Assembly (NCBI GenBank): GCA_009924765.1
Contig: RFQW01000018.1
Span: forward strand, 1 to 12,178
Direction of reading: 5' to 3'
DNA length: 12,178 bases
DNA from: Planctomycetota bacterium
Lineage (GTDB): Bacteria; Planctomycetota; Phycisphaerae; Phycisphaerales; SM1A02
Part shown: positions 5,833-12,178 of the stretch, one piece after another
How the letters are laid out: each line of letters begins with the position of its first letter
Numbering within the stretch: the stretch's first letter is position 1
The notes under the pieces: model-generated
Told to the model about the DNA's origin: nothing
The model's input: only the letters and a program-made list of their open reading frames with translations
Database searches by the model: none
Position numbers and translations under genes: made by a program

Positions 5833-8372
5833 GTGCATCGCGGGGCATCATCATCGGGCTGCGGCATCGCGCGTTGCCGATGCTGCTCATGATGCTCGGG
5901 CTGTGTGGCGCGGCATTCGCGGGCGAAGATGTGTCGATGCGGCTCGAGGCCTTCGGCGGCGTCGGCGCGTTCCGGCCGGGCGACATGGTGGGTGTGCGCG
6001 TGGCGATCCGCAGCGACCTTCCTGAACCGATGGAGTGCCTGCTGCAATGGGATCTGCCGAACGCCGACGGCGACATGGTGGCGCACACGCGACCCGTCAC
6101 GCTGACGCCGGCGCAGTCCACACAGCGCTGGCTGTACGCGCGCCTGCCGCCGTCCGTGGCGGCGCGGGTGGCGAACGAGGTCTTCACGCTGCGGCTGTTC
6201 GAGATGCGCGGCGGACAACGCGTGCGAGAGATGACATCGTTGCGCTTCAAGCCATCGGAGGCCGCGCAGCCACCCATGCCCGTCGAGATGACCGAAGGCC
6301 TCATCGCGGTGGTCGGCGATGGTCGCATGGGCCTCGAGACGATGGAGGCCACCATGACGGGCAACGATGTGCCCGCCATGCAGGAACTGACCCGCCTTGC
6401 GCGTGGCGTGAAACCCGCATCGTTGCCCGATCGCTGGGAGGGCCTTTCCAGCTGCGAAACCATCATCTGGTGCGGTGCCGCCGGTCCGCAGGCCCTCGGC
6501 AACGATCGCGCGCTCGCGCTGCTCGACTGGATCGAGCGTGGCGGCCATCTGGTGATCGTGCTGCCGGAAATCGGCGACCCCTGGAGCGTGCTTGGCGGAC
6601 CCGCCCACCTGCTTTCGCAGTTGCTTCCCCGCGGCGGCGTGGTTCGCTGTGACGCGCTCGAGGTGGCCACCCTCATGCCGCTGCTGGCGAAGTCCCCGTC
6701 ACTCCGGCGCGACGGCGCCACGATGCCGCTCACAGCCTTCGATCCAGCCACGCTCGACCGCGGGTGGCAGCCGCTGATTCCGCTGCCCCCCACCAACGCG
6801 AAGGACAAGCAGGGCAAACCGCTGCAAGGCTGCGCACTGGTCGCGCAACGACTGTGGGGTCATGGCCGCGTGACGCTGGTGGGCCTGGATCTTGACACGC
6901 TGCACCGGCAATCCCTGAATGCGGACGGCCTGCCGCAGACGGATGCCTTCTGGAACCGCGTGCTCGGTCGCCGCGCCGACGCGCCAACCGAGACGAACTA
7001 TCGCGATTGGGCGGAGCAGGACAAGTCGACGCTGGCGAGTACCGCAGGCAGCGTGCGCTACGACGCCGGAACCGGCGCACTGGTGTCTGGACAGATCGGC
7101 CTGCAGGGCCGCGCGGCCGCGGGCGTGCTGAGCGTGATCGGCTTCTTTGTGGCGTACTGGGCGCTGGCGATTCCGGTGTGCTGGCTGGTGCTGCGGCGAA
7201 TCAAGCGCGTGCAATGGGCATGGCCCGTGTTCGCGCTGCTGGCTGCCGGCGCCGCATTTCCCGCATGGATGCTCGGGCTGCTCTTCGGCGGCGCCAGCTC
7301 CGAGGTGCGACACCTGAGCGTGATCGACTACGTGCTGCCACGCGACCGCGAGGTCGAGGGCGATCGCCCGCGACTGCTGCGAGGTCAGGCCTGGATGAGC
7401 GCCGCGCTGGGCGGTTTCGGCACCGCGTCGATGCGCCTTCAGGACGAGACGAACCAGCGCAACCTTCTGATCGACTGGAGTCCGCCGCCCAACGGCAACG
7501 CGCAGCGCTTTCCGGACACGGCGCGGACGGAGCGCGAGATCGACAACGCCTCGCAACTGCGCCTTCCGTCGCGAAGCACCACCGTGGATGTGCAGGCGCT
7601 CTGGCTTGGCGCGCCACCACGCGATTGGGGCCGCGTGGTCTGGGAGGACCCGGAACACCCGATCCGCGCGACCACCACCGGCGGCACAAGCCCCGCGGTG
7701 TCGCTCGCGGGTTCGCTCTGGCACGGCCTGCCCGGGCCGCTGCACGACGTGACGCTGATCCATGTTGGCCCATGGCTGTACCAGTCTCGCAAGTGGACAG
7801 GCTCGAAGGACCAGCGCATCGAGCCGAGCGACTTTCCGCCACGACCGGCGCGCATGGTGCGGTTGGCGGGCGATTGGGAGCCCGGACCGCTTGATGTGGG
7901 CCGGGCGCTGTATCCGCAAGGCGGATTGAATCCGGCGGTTGTCGGCGATGGATCGTTCGTGCGCGAGATCAAGAATCTCTACGCCGATCCCCTGCGCGCG
8001 CGCGGCAACTTCGCTTCGCTGAGCGCCAGAGTCGGCGACACCTTCGAACCCGACTCCTGGCGCAAGCAGCTGTCGATGCTGGGCCTGTACCAGATGCTGA
8101 AGCCGCCCGACTATCGCATGAATCCGCCAGCTCCGGCGGACAGCGTGGTGATACGCGTGACGCGGCAACTCGGTCGCGATCTCGATCTGTCGCCGTGGTT
8201 CACGCGACCCTGCCTGATCGTGACGGGCTTCCTCGATGACACCGCCTGCCCCGTGCCGCTGCAGATCGACGGACGCACGCCCACCAGCCGCGGCAACGTG
8301 ATGGTGCGCTTCATCCTGCCCCTGCCCTGCGAGACGGCCGGTTCCGTGATCCCGTTCGAGACCGTACCCTGA
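5829..8372 (+). CDS. Large exported/membrane protein with GATase/ThuA-like segment, unknown function
   Basis: The predicted protein is 847 aa. Residues 1-31 form a signal peptide (hydrophobic LPMLLMMLGLCGAAFA, likely cleavage after AFA). Residues 33-170 look like a beta-rich extracytoplasmic domain. At about 210-250, ETIIWCGAAGPQALGNDR followed by LLDWIERGGHLVIVLPEIG resembles the core of ThuA/class I glutamine amidotransferase-like domains seen in DUF4350- and GldG-like proteins, and GHGRVTLVGLDL near 345 would be its last strand. Two membrane helices follow at about 431-454 and 463-486, joined by a short basic loop. Residues 490-847 are a long domain, beta-rich by composition, that I do not recognise. 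Known relatives of this layout often accompany ABC-2 transporters or MoxR/DUF58 modules, and here an ABC ATPase gene follows after 12 bases, so a role with that ATPase is inferred. Its start is coupled to the dipeptidase stop. Confidence 0.85.
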   Translation: MSASRGIIIGLRHRALPMLLMMLGLCGAAFAGEDVSMRLEAFGGVGAFRPGDMVGVRVAIRSDLPEPMECLLQWDLPNADGDMVAHTRPVTLTPAQSTQRWLYARLPPSVAARVANEVFTLRLFEMRGGQRVREMTSLRFKPSEAAQPPMPVEMTEGLIAVVGDGRMGLETMEATMTGNDVPAMQELTRLARGVKPASLPDRWEGLSSCETIIWCGAAGPQALGNDRALALLDWIERGGHLVIVLPEIGDPWSVLGGPAHLLSQLLPRGGVVRCDALEVATLMPLLAKSPSLRRDGATMPLTAFDPATLDRGWQPLIPLPPTNAKDKQGKPLQGCALVAQRLWGHGRVTLVGLDLDTLHRQSLNADGLPQTDAFWNRVLGRRADAPTETNYRDWAEQDKSTLASTAGSVRYDAGTGALVSGQIGLQGRAAAGVLSVIGFFVAYWALAIPVCWLVLRRIKRVQWAWPVFALLAAGAAFPAWMLGLLFGGASSEVRHLSVIDYVLPRDREVEGDRPRLLRGQAWMSAALGGFGTASMRLQDETNQRNLLIDWSPPPNGNAQRFPDTARTEREIDNASQLRLPSRSTTVDVQALWLGAPPRDWGRVVWEDPEHPIRATTTGGTSPAVSLAGSLWHGLPGPLHDVTLIHVGPWLYQSRKWTGSKDQRIEPSDFPPRPARMVRLAGDWEPGPLDVGRALYPQGGLNPAVVGDGSFVREIKNLYADPLRARGNFASLSARVGDTFEPDSWRKQLSMLGLYQMLKPPDYRMNPPAPADSVVIRVTRQLGRDLDLSPWFTRPCLIVTGFLDDTACPVPLQIDGRTPTSRGNVMVRFILPLPCETAGSVIPFETVP

Positions 8373-8378
8373 CGGTCT
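8359..8378 (+). repeat. Perfect 7-bp inverted repeat spanning the stop before the ABC ATPase gene
   Basis: AGACCGT and ACGGTCT flank the six-base loop ACCCTG. The hairpin contains the stop codon (8370-8372) of the 847-aa protein and ends six bases before ATG 8385. No T tract follows, so it is unlikely to be an intrinsic terminator. It could be an mRNA hairpin at the ribosome entry site or a protein-binding palindrome. It may also be chance in GC-rich DNA. Confidence 0.4.
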
Positions 8379-8384
8379 GCCGCC

Positions 8385-9332
8385 ATGGCCATGATCGAGA
8401 CCGTCAACCTGACGAAGAAGTACGGCGAGCTCACGGCGCTGGACAACCTGAATCTGTCCATCGAGGCCGGCGAGTGCTTCGGTTTCATCGGGCCAAATGG
8501 CGCCGGCAAGACCACCACCATCAAGATCCTGGCCACGCTGCTGAAGCCCACCTGGGGCGAGGCGCGCGTGGACGGCAAGACCGTGGGCTACCAGAACAAC
8601 CTCATCCGGCCGGTGATCGGCTATGTGCCCGACTTCATGGGCGCCTACGAGGACATGGTGGTGCAGGAGTACCTGGAGTTCTTCGCCGCCTGCTACGGAC
8701 TGCACGGCAAGGCGCGCGACAAGGTGGTGGGCGACGTGCTGGAGCTGACCGACCTGAAGCACAAGCGCTTCAGCGAGGTGAACGGACTCAGCCGCGGCAT
8801 GCAGCAGCGCCTCAGCGTGGCACGCGTGCTGCTGCATGACCCCAAGGTGCTGCTGATGGACGAGCCCAACTCCGGCCTGGATCCGCGCGCGCGCATCGAG
8901 ATGCGCGAGTTGCTGAAGGAACTGCGCCGCATGGGCAAGACCATCCTGATCTCGAGTCATATCCTGCCGGAGCTGGCCGAGCTGTGCACCAGCGTGGGCA
9001 TCATCGAGCAGGGCAAGCTGGCATATGCCGGTCGCATGGAAGATGCGATGGCGCGTGCGCACCGCGGCACGCTGGTGCGCATCACGCTGGAGGACCGACA
9101 TGAGCAGGCCGCCGAACTGCTGCGACGCGTGACGGGCGTGTCGAAGGTGGAGATCGCCTCGGTCGAAGGCAAGCCGAGGCTCGACGTGACGCTGGATCCG
9201 GCCGCCGGCATGGCCATCAGCGACCTGCCAAACCGCCTGGTGACGGCCGGTTTCCGCATCACGGGCATGCAGCAGGCTGCGGCGGACCTTGAAACCGCAT
9301 TCCTGCGCCTGACGAAGGGACTCGTGGCATGA
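8385..9332 (+). CDS. ABC transporter ATP-binding protein, ABC-2/NatA/CcmA type
   Basis: The protein is a cytoplasmic ATPase subunit of 315 aa. Walker A is GPNGAGKTT (36-44), the signature is LSRGM (135-139), Walker B is VLLMDEP (155-161) with catalytic E160, the D-loop is SGLD (163-166), and the switch histidine is H192 in SSH. The Q-loop position reads YVPDFMGAYEDM, with Asp 83 in place of glutamine. As I recall, that P-D-F form belongs to a recognised subfamily and is not a defect. Residues about 225-315 form the extra C-terminal domain common in NatA/CcmA-like ATPases. Such proteins drive multi-pass ABC-2 permeases, but none is encoded next to it: upstream is the 847-aa protein with two helices, and downstream is nadK. 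It is either the partner of that 847-aa protein or served by a permease elsewhere. Its stop overlaps the nadK start by four bases. Confidence 0.93.
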   Translation: MAMIETVNLTKKYGELTALDNLNLSIEAGECFGFIGPNGAGKTTTIKILATLLKPTWGEARVDGKTVGYQNNLIRPVIGYVPDFMGAYEDMVVQEYLEFFAACYGLHGKARDKVVGDVLELTDLKHKRFSEVNGLSRGMQQRLSVARVLLHDPKVLLMDEPNSGLDPRARIEMRELLKELRRMGKTILISSHILPELAELCTSVGIIEQGKLAYAGRMEDAMARAHRGTLVRITLEDRHEQAAELLRRVTGVSKVEIASVEGKPRLDVTLDPAAGMAISDLPNRLVTAGFRITGMQQAAADLETAFLRLTKGLVA

Positions 9333-10183
9333 CAGATGTGCTGCTGGTGGCTGATCGCACGCGACAGGGCGTGCCCGAGGCGCTTGAAGAGGTGCGACGC
9401 ATCGTCTCGGCGCACGGACGCATCGTGGAGGAACTCGACGCCGACCAGCGACCCGTTCCGCTGCGCACGGTGTTCGACCGCGTGGTGGTGCTGGGCGGCG
9501 ACGGCACATTGATCGCGCAGTGCCGCCGCCTGCTTGATCGCAGCGTGCCGATGGTGGGCGTGAACTTCGGGCGCCTGGGCTTCCTCGCGGAGTTCGATCT
9601 GGCCGGCCTGAAGCGACACGCCGCGATGATCTTCGGCGAGGATCCGATCGTGCGCCCGCGCATGGTGCTGGATGCGATCGTGCGCAACGCGCGCGGCGAT
9701 CTGGTGCACGAAGGCCTGGCGATCAACGAGGCGGCGATCACGGCGGGTGCACCCTTCCGAATGATCGAACTGAAGCTGACGCTTGGTGGCGGGCCCGGGC
9801 CCGATCTGGTGGGCGATGGCGTGATCGTGTCGACGCCGATCGGCAGCACCGCCTACAACGTGAGCGCCGGCGGCCCGATCGTGCATCCTGACCTTGAAGC
9901 GATCATCGTGACGCCGAACTGCGCGCACAGCCTGGCATTCCGACCCATCGTGGCGCCGAGCCATCTGGAGATCCTGATCGACACCGTGCGCGCCAACGAG
10001 GGCACCTCGCTGGTGCTCGATGGCCAGGCGATCGTGCCGCTGGCCAAGGGCGATCGCGTGCTGGTGGGCCGCCACCACATCACCGCCAAGTTCATCGGCA
10101 ACCCGGATCACAGCTACTGGGACACGCTGGTGGAGAAGATGCGCTGGGCGGCGCCGCCGAGCTACCGGGATCGCGGAGCATGA
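9329..10183 (+). CDS. nadK: NAD kinase
   Basis: A cytoplasmic enzyme that phosphorylates NAD to NADP using ATP or polyphosphate, the only de novo source of NADP(H). The protein is 284 aa, typical length. Diagnostic motifs are all present: GGDGT at 56-60 with catalytic D58, NFGRLGFLAE at 79-88, the NE pair at 133-134 (NEAAI), the glycine-rich GDGVIVSTPIGSTAYNVSAG at 162-181 followed by GPIVHP, and the DG pair at 231-232. The start ATG overlaps the ABC ATPase stop (ATGA 9329-9332), and its own stop overlaps the ATG of an 11-codon mini-ORF leading into the methyltransferase gene. Coupling to a flavoprotein/polyketide cassette could supply NADPH, but NAD kinase genes are often placed in operons without functional reason. 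Confidence 0.95.
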   Translation: MTDVLLVADRTRQGVPEALEEVRRIVSAHGRIVEELDADQRPVPLRTVFDRVVVLGGDGTLIAQCRRLLDRSVPMVGVNFGRLGFLAEFDLAGLKRHAAMIFGEDPIVRPRMVLDAIVRNARGDLVHEGLAINEAAITAGAPFRMIELKLTLGGGPGPDLVGDGVIVSTPIGSTAYNVSAGGPIVHPDLEAIIVTPNCAHSLAFRPIVAPSHLEILIDTVRANEGTSLVLDGQAIVPLAKGDRVLVGRHHITAKFIGNPDHSYWDTLVEKMRWAAPPSYRDRGA

Positions 10184-10215
10184 CCGTGCACCGTGCCACC
10201 CAAGGCATGTCATGA
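10180..10215 (+). other. 11-codon mini-ORF bridging nadK and the methyltransferase gene
   Basis: ATG 10180 overlaps the nadK stop, and the frame reads MTVHRATQGMS before a TGA at 10213-10215 that itself overlaps the methyltransferase ATG at 10212. Both junctions are ATGA. The mini-ORF could carry terminating ribosomes across the 28-base gap. Its first residues, MTVHR, nearly copy the methyltransferase N-terminus MTLHR: 13 of 15 bases match between 10179-10193 and 10211-10225. It may thus be a relic of a duplicated start region. Nothing shows that the peptide itself has a function. Confidence 0.3.
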
Positions 10216-10934
10216 CGCTGCACCGCAGCCGGGTTCCCGAGCTGATGGATGCGGAAGATCTGGATCCGGCGACACATGACGCGGCGCTGCGGGGGTTGGC
10301 TCGACTGAATCGGGTGAGTCGCAGCGACGCCATCCTGTGGCCGGGGCTGCGACGCCTGGCCCGCGCGACGGATCGCACCCTTCGCGTGCTGGATGTGGCC
10401 ACGGGATCGGGTGACCTGCCCGTGGCGCTGGACGCGCGTGCACGCCGCGAAGGCATTCGACTGGAGTGGGTGTTGTGCGATCGCAGCCCGCAGGCGCTTG
10501 CGAATGCCCAGTTGGCCGCGCGCAAGCACGCGATGCGCTGCACGCTGACTCGCGTGAATGTGCTTCGCGAACCGCTTCCCACCGGTTGCGATGTGGTGCT
10601 GAGCAGCCTGTTCCTGCATCACATGGATCGGGCCGAGGTCGTGCAGTTGCTCGGCGCCATGCGCGAGGCGGCCGGCATGGCGATCGGCGTGGCCGACCTC
10701 GATCGAACGCGACTGGGACTGTGCATGGCGTGGATGGGTGCGCATGCGCTCACCCGATCGCCGATCGTGCACTTCGACGCGGTGGCCAGCGTTCGTGCGG
10801 CGCATGCGCGAGGCGAGATCGAGCAGATGGCGCGCGATGCCGGACTGCATGGATGCACGGTGGATCGCGCGTGGCCGCAGCGCTGGCGTCTGTGGTGGCA
10901 GCGGGCGCCGGGAACTTGCAGTGCAGCAGCATGA
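10212..10934 (+). CDS. Class I SAM-dependent methyltransferase of the type III PKS cassette
   Basis: The predicted protein is 240 aa, cytoplasmic, transferring a methyl group from S-adenosylmethionine. Motif I is LDVATGSGDLP (60-70), the acidic residue after strand 2 is D90 (LCDRS), and the motif IV region reads VVLSSLFLHHM (128-138). The N-terminus RVPELMDAEDLDPATHDAALRGLARLNRVS and the C-terminal ARDAGLHGCTVDRAWPQRW match, as I recall, methyltransferases found beside bacterial type III polyketide synthases. The likely substrate is the phenolic or pyrone product of that synthase, or a quinone made from it; this is inference. ATG 10212 is chosen because the homologous N-terminus begins there; AAGG at 10202-10205 is a weak ribosome binding site. 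The reading frame extends back into nadK without function. The stop overlaps the oxidoreductase ATG (10931-10934). Confidence 0.88.
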   Translation: MTLHRSRVPELMDAEDLDPATHDAALRGLARLNRVSRSDAILWPGLRRLARATDRTLRVLDVATGSGDLPVALDARARREGIRLEWVLCDRSPQALANAQLAARKHAMRCTLTRVNVLREPLPTGCDVVLSSLFLHHMDRAEVVQLLGAMREAAGMAIGVADLDRTRLGLCMAWMGAHALTRSPIVHFDAVASVRAAHARGEIEQMARDAGLHGCTVDRAWPQRWRLWWQRAPGTCSAAA

Positions 10935-12088
10935 AGCTTCAAAGCGCACTCAACTCGAGCGATGTGTCATGCCTGCCAGAGACGGTGGATGCGCTGGTGA
11001 TCGGCGGCGGGCCGGCCGGCAGCATCGCGGCCATCACGCTTGCACGAGCGGGATTCCGGACGGTGCTGGTGGATCGCGGCATGCACCCACGCGCCAAGGT
11101 GTGCGGGTGCTGCCTTGCGCCGGGGGGCATCGCCACGCTGCAGTCGTGTGGCCTGCAGCACATCGTGCGCGACGCGCTGCCGCTGCATCACGTGCTGCTG
11201 GAGTCGGGCGCGCGCTCGATGCGCGTGGCTCGCGCAGGATCGGTGAGCATCGCGCGGGAGACGCTCGACACGGGGCTGCTCGAGGCGGCCCAGGGCGCCG
11301 GGGCATTGCTTGCGATGCAGACCGTCGCCAGCGTCGACCGCGGCGGCGGCGTGCACCTTCGCCAGCGCGGAATCACGCGGACAGTGCAGGCACGCATGGT
11401 CATTGCCGCGGATGGGCTGCAGGGCCAGTCGCTGGCAGACCTTCCTGCATTCGCGTGGAAGGTGCGTCGCAGCAGCCTGATGGGCATGGGCGCGATCCTT
11501 CCAGCCACTGCCGCATGCGTGCAGCCTGGCGAGATTCGCATGCGCGTGCACGCAGATGGATACGTGGGTCTGGTGCGGCTACCCGATGGCAGGATCGACG
11601 TGGCGGCTGCCGTGCGTCCCGACGCCCTGCGCGCGGATCATGGACCAGCCGCGTGCATGCGGCGCATGCTTGGTGATGCCGTGCTCAATGTCGAAGCGGT
11701 GCTGGCTGCACCGTGGAGCGGCACCCCGCTGCTCACGCGCAAGCGCTCGCGACTGGCCTGCGCAGGCGTGCTGGTGGCTGGCGATGCCGGCGGCTACGTG
11801 GAACCGTTCACCGGAGAGGGCATGAGCTGGGCGCTCGCGTCGGGCGCCGCGGCAGGCGTGCATGCCGCGGCGGTGCTGCGTGGCGAGACGACGGAAGATG
11901 ACTGGAATCGCGCCGGACATGCGTTGCTGCGCGCGGCACGCTGGCGCTGTCGCGTCACTGGCTGGCTGCTACGCCACCCCGCTTTCGTGAACCTTGGATT
12001 GCGGGCCATGCGATCGATGCCAAGCTTGAGTGAACGCATCGCGAACGCCTTCGGAGCGGCTGAACCCATGCCGCAGGTACACCCATGA
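10931..12088 (+). CDS. FAD-dependent oxidoreductase, geranylgeranyl-reductase/PHBH-like
   Basis: The protein is 385 aa and binds FAD in a GR2-type fold. The dinucleotide motif is VIGGGPAGS (23-31), followed by the acidic end of strand 2 (VDRG, 47-50). KVCGCCLAPGG at 57-67 is the geranylgeranyl-reductase/digeranylgeranylglycerophospholipid-reductase style K-x-C-G segment. The AADG motif at 159-162 and GDAGGYVEPFTGEGMSW at 284-300 complete the FAD site. In this cassette it probably hydroxylates or oxidises the aromatic product of the polyketide synthase, for example resorcinol to quinone. The alternative is reduction of an isoprenoid-like double bond; sequence alone does not separate these. The start is ATG 10931, four-base coupled to the methyltransferase. 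A longer frame upstream (to 10466) is the shadow of that gene. The stop overlaps the next gene's ATG. Confidence 0.9.
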   Translation: MKLQSALNSSDVSCLPETVDALVIGGGPAGSIAAITLARAGFRTVLVDRGMHPRAKVCGCCLAPGGIATLQSCGLQHIVRDALPLHHVLLESGARSMRVARAGSVSIARETLDTGLLEAAQGAGALLAMQTVASVDRGGGVHLRQRGITRTVQARMVIAADGLQGQSLADLPAFAWKVRRSSLMGMGAILPATAACVQPGEIRMRVHADGYVGLVRLPDGRIDVAAAVRPDALRADHGPAACMRRMLGDAVLNVEAVLAAPWSGTPLLTRKRSRLACAGVLVAGDAGGYVEPFTGEGMSWALASGAAAGVHAAAVLRGETTEDDWNRAGHALLRAARWRCRVTGWLLRHPAFVNLGLRAMRSMPSLSERIANAFGAAEPMPQVHP

Positions 12089-12178
12089 ATCCCACGCTGC
12101 GCGCCATCGCATGCGCAACGCCCGACCGGCGCCTTGAACGCGCGCAGTGGATCGAGATCGCGCAGCGCATCGCCCCCG
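12085..12178 (+). CDS. Type III polyketide synthase (chalcone/stilbene synthase-like), N-terminal fragment
   Basis: The first 31 codons are visible before the window ends. They read MNPTLRAIACATPDRRLERA followed by QWIEIAQRIAP. A first beta strand of the form LRAIACATP with a charged helix after it is typical of bacterial type III polyketide synthases, which start with a short strand and an A-x-P turn before the thiolase-like core. The catalytic Cys-His-Asn triad lies beyond the window, so the identity depends largely on the two upstream genes, a methyltransferase and a GGR-like flavoprotein that commonly accompany such a synthase in planctomycetes. ATG 12085 overlaps the oxidoreductase stop (ATGA), so it is translationally coupled. 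Confidence 0.6.
   Translation, partial: MNPTLRAIACATPDRRLERAQWIEIAQRIAP

Noticed and set aside
4354..5838. A 494-codon minus-strand frame opposite the M20 dipeptidase
   Set aside because: The product is low-complexity, rich in His, Arg and Ala, and lacks motifs. The plus-strand peptidase has every metal ligand.
8640..8670. Loss of the ABC Q-loop as a sign of an inactive ATPase
   Set aside because: All other catalytic motifs are intact, and the PDF form occurs, to my knowledge, in a normal subfamily.
6699..9509. A 936-codon open frame on the minus strand across the 847-aa gene, the ABC ATPase gene and the start of nadK
   Set aside because: It is antisense to three well-supported genes, and its product is rich in His, Arg, Ala and Gln without domain motifs. 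GC-rich genes with strong third-position bias produce such shadows.
10466..10930. N-terminal extension of the FAD oxidoreductase by 155 codons
   Set aside because: It overlaps the methyltransferase in another frame and reads as Arg/Ala/Gly-rich noise. The FAD motif sits at the normal distance from ATG 10931.

Overview
The window looks like a piece of a metagenomic or draft contig from a planctomycete, probably of the class Phycisphaerae, with a short foreign-looking stretch at its left end. The planctomycete assignment rests on my recollection of family style: a four-repeat S1 protein ending in LKGGLG, a pair of conserved planctomycete-type unknown genes, a zinc-ribbon membrane protein, and a type III polyketide synthase/methyltransferase/flavoprotein cassette. 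It is an inference, not a database result.

Left end (1-797). A probable tail of mlaA, a complete mlaC with a Tat-type signal peptide, and the last 32 codons of a D-2-hydroxyacid dehydrogenase on the minus strand. These look alphaproteobacterial (Acetobacterales/Rhodospirillales style). The dehydrogenase frame is cut exactly where the S1 gene begins, at about 792-798. Valine codon use changes there: 8 of 15 valines in mlaC are GTC, against none of about 41 in the S1 gene by eye count. This is either an assembly chimera or a transfer breakpoint, and I favour the chimera.

Middle (796-4028). A four-S1-domain RNA-binding protein on the plus strand converges on a minus-strand pair: a cytoplasmic-looking conserved unknown protein (192 aa) followed 20 bases later by a 471-aa polytopic membrane protein of unknown function.

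Right (4080-12178). All genes are on the plus strand and tightly packed: zinc-ribbon membrane protein, M20 dipeptidase, an 847-aa exported/membrane protein with a ThuA/GATase-like segment, an ABC ATPase without a neighbouring permease, NAD kinase (nadK), a class I SAM methyltransferase, a geranylgeranyl-reductase-like FAD oxidoreductase, and the start of a probable type III polyketide synthase cut by the window end. Six ATGA stop/start overlaps (5829, 9329, 10180, 10212, 10931, 12085) show translational coupling, so most of this run probably forms one or two operons.

The last three genes form a recognisable small biosynthetic cassette. The synthase would make a resorcinol- or pyrone-type product, which the methyltransferase and flavoprotein would tailor. 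nadK, immediately upstream and coupled through an 11-codon mini-ORF, may be transcribed with it. No RNA genes, CRISPR arrays, insertion sequences or strong terminators were seen, and no stretch over 300 bases lacks a gene.
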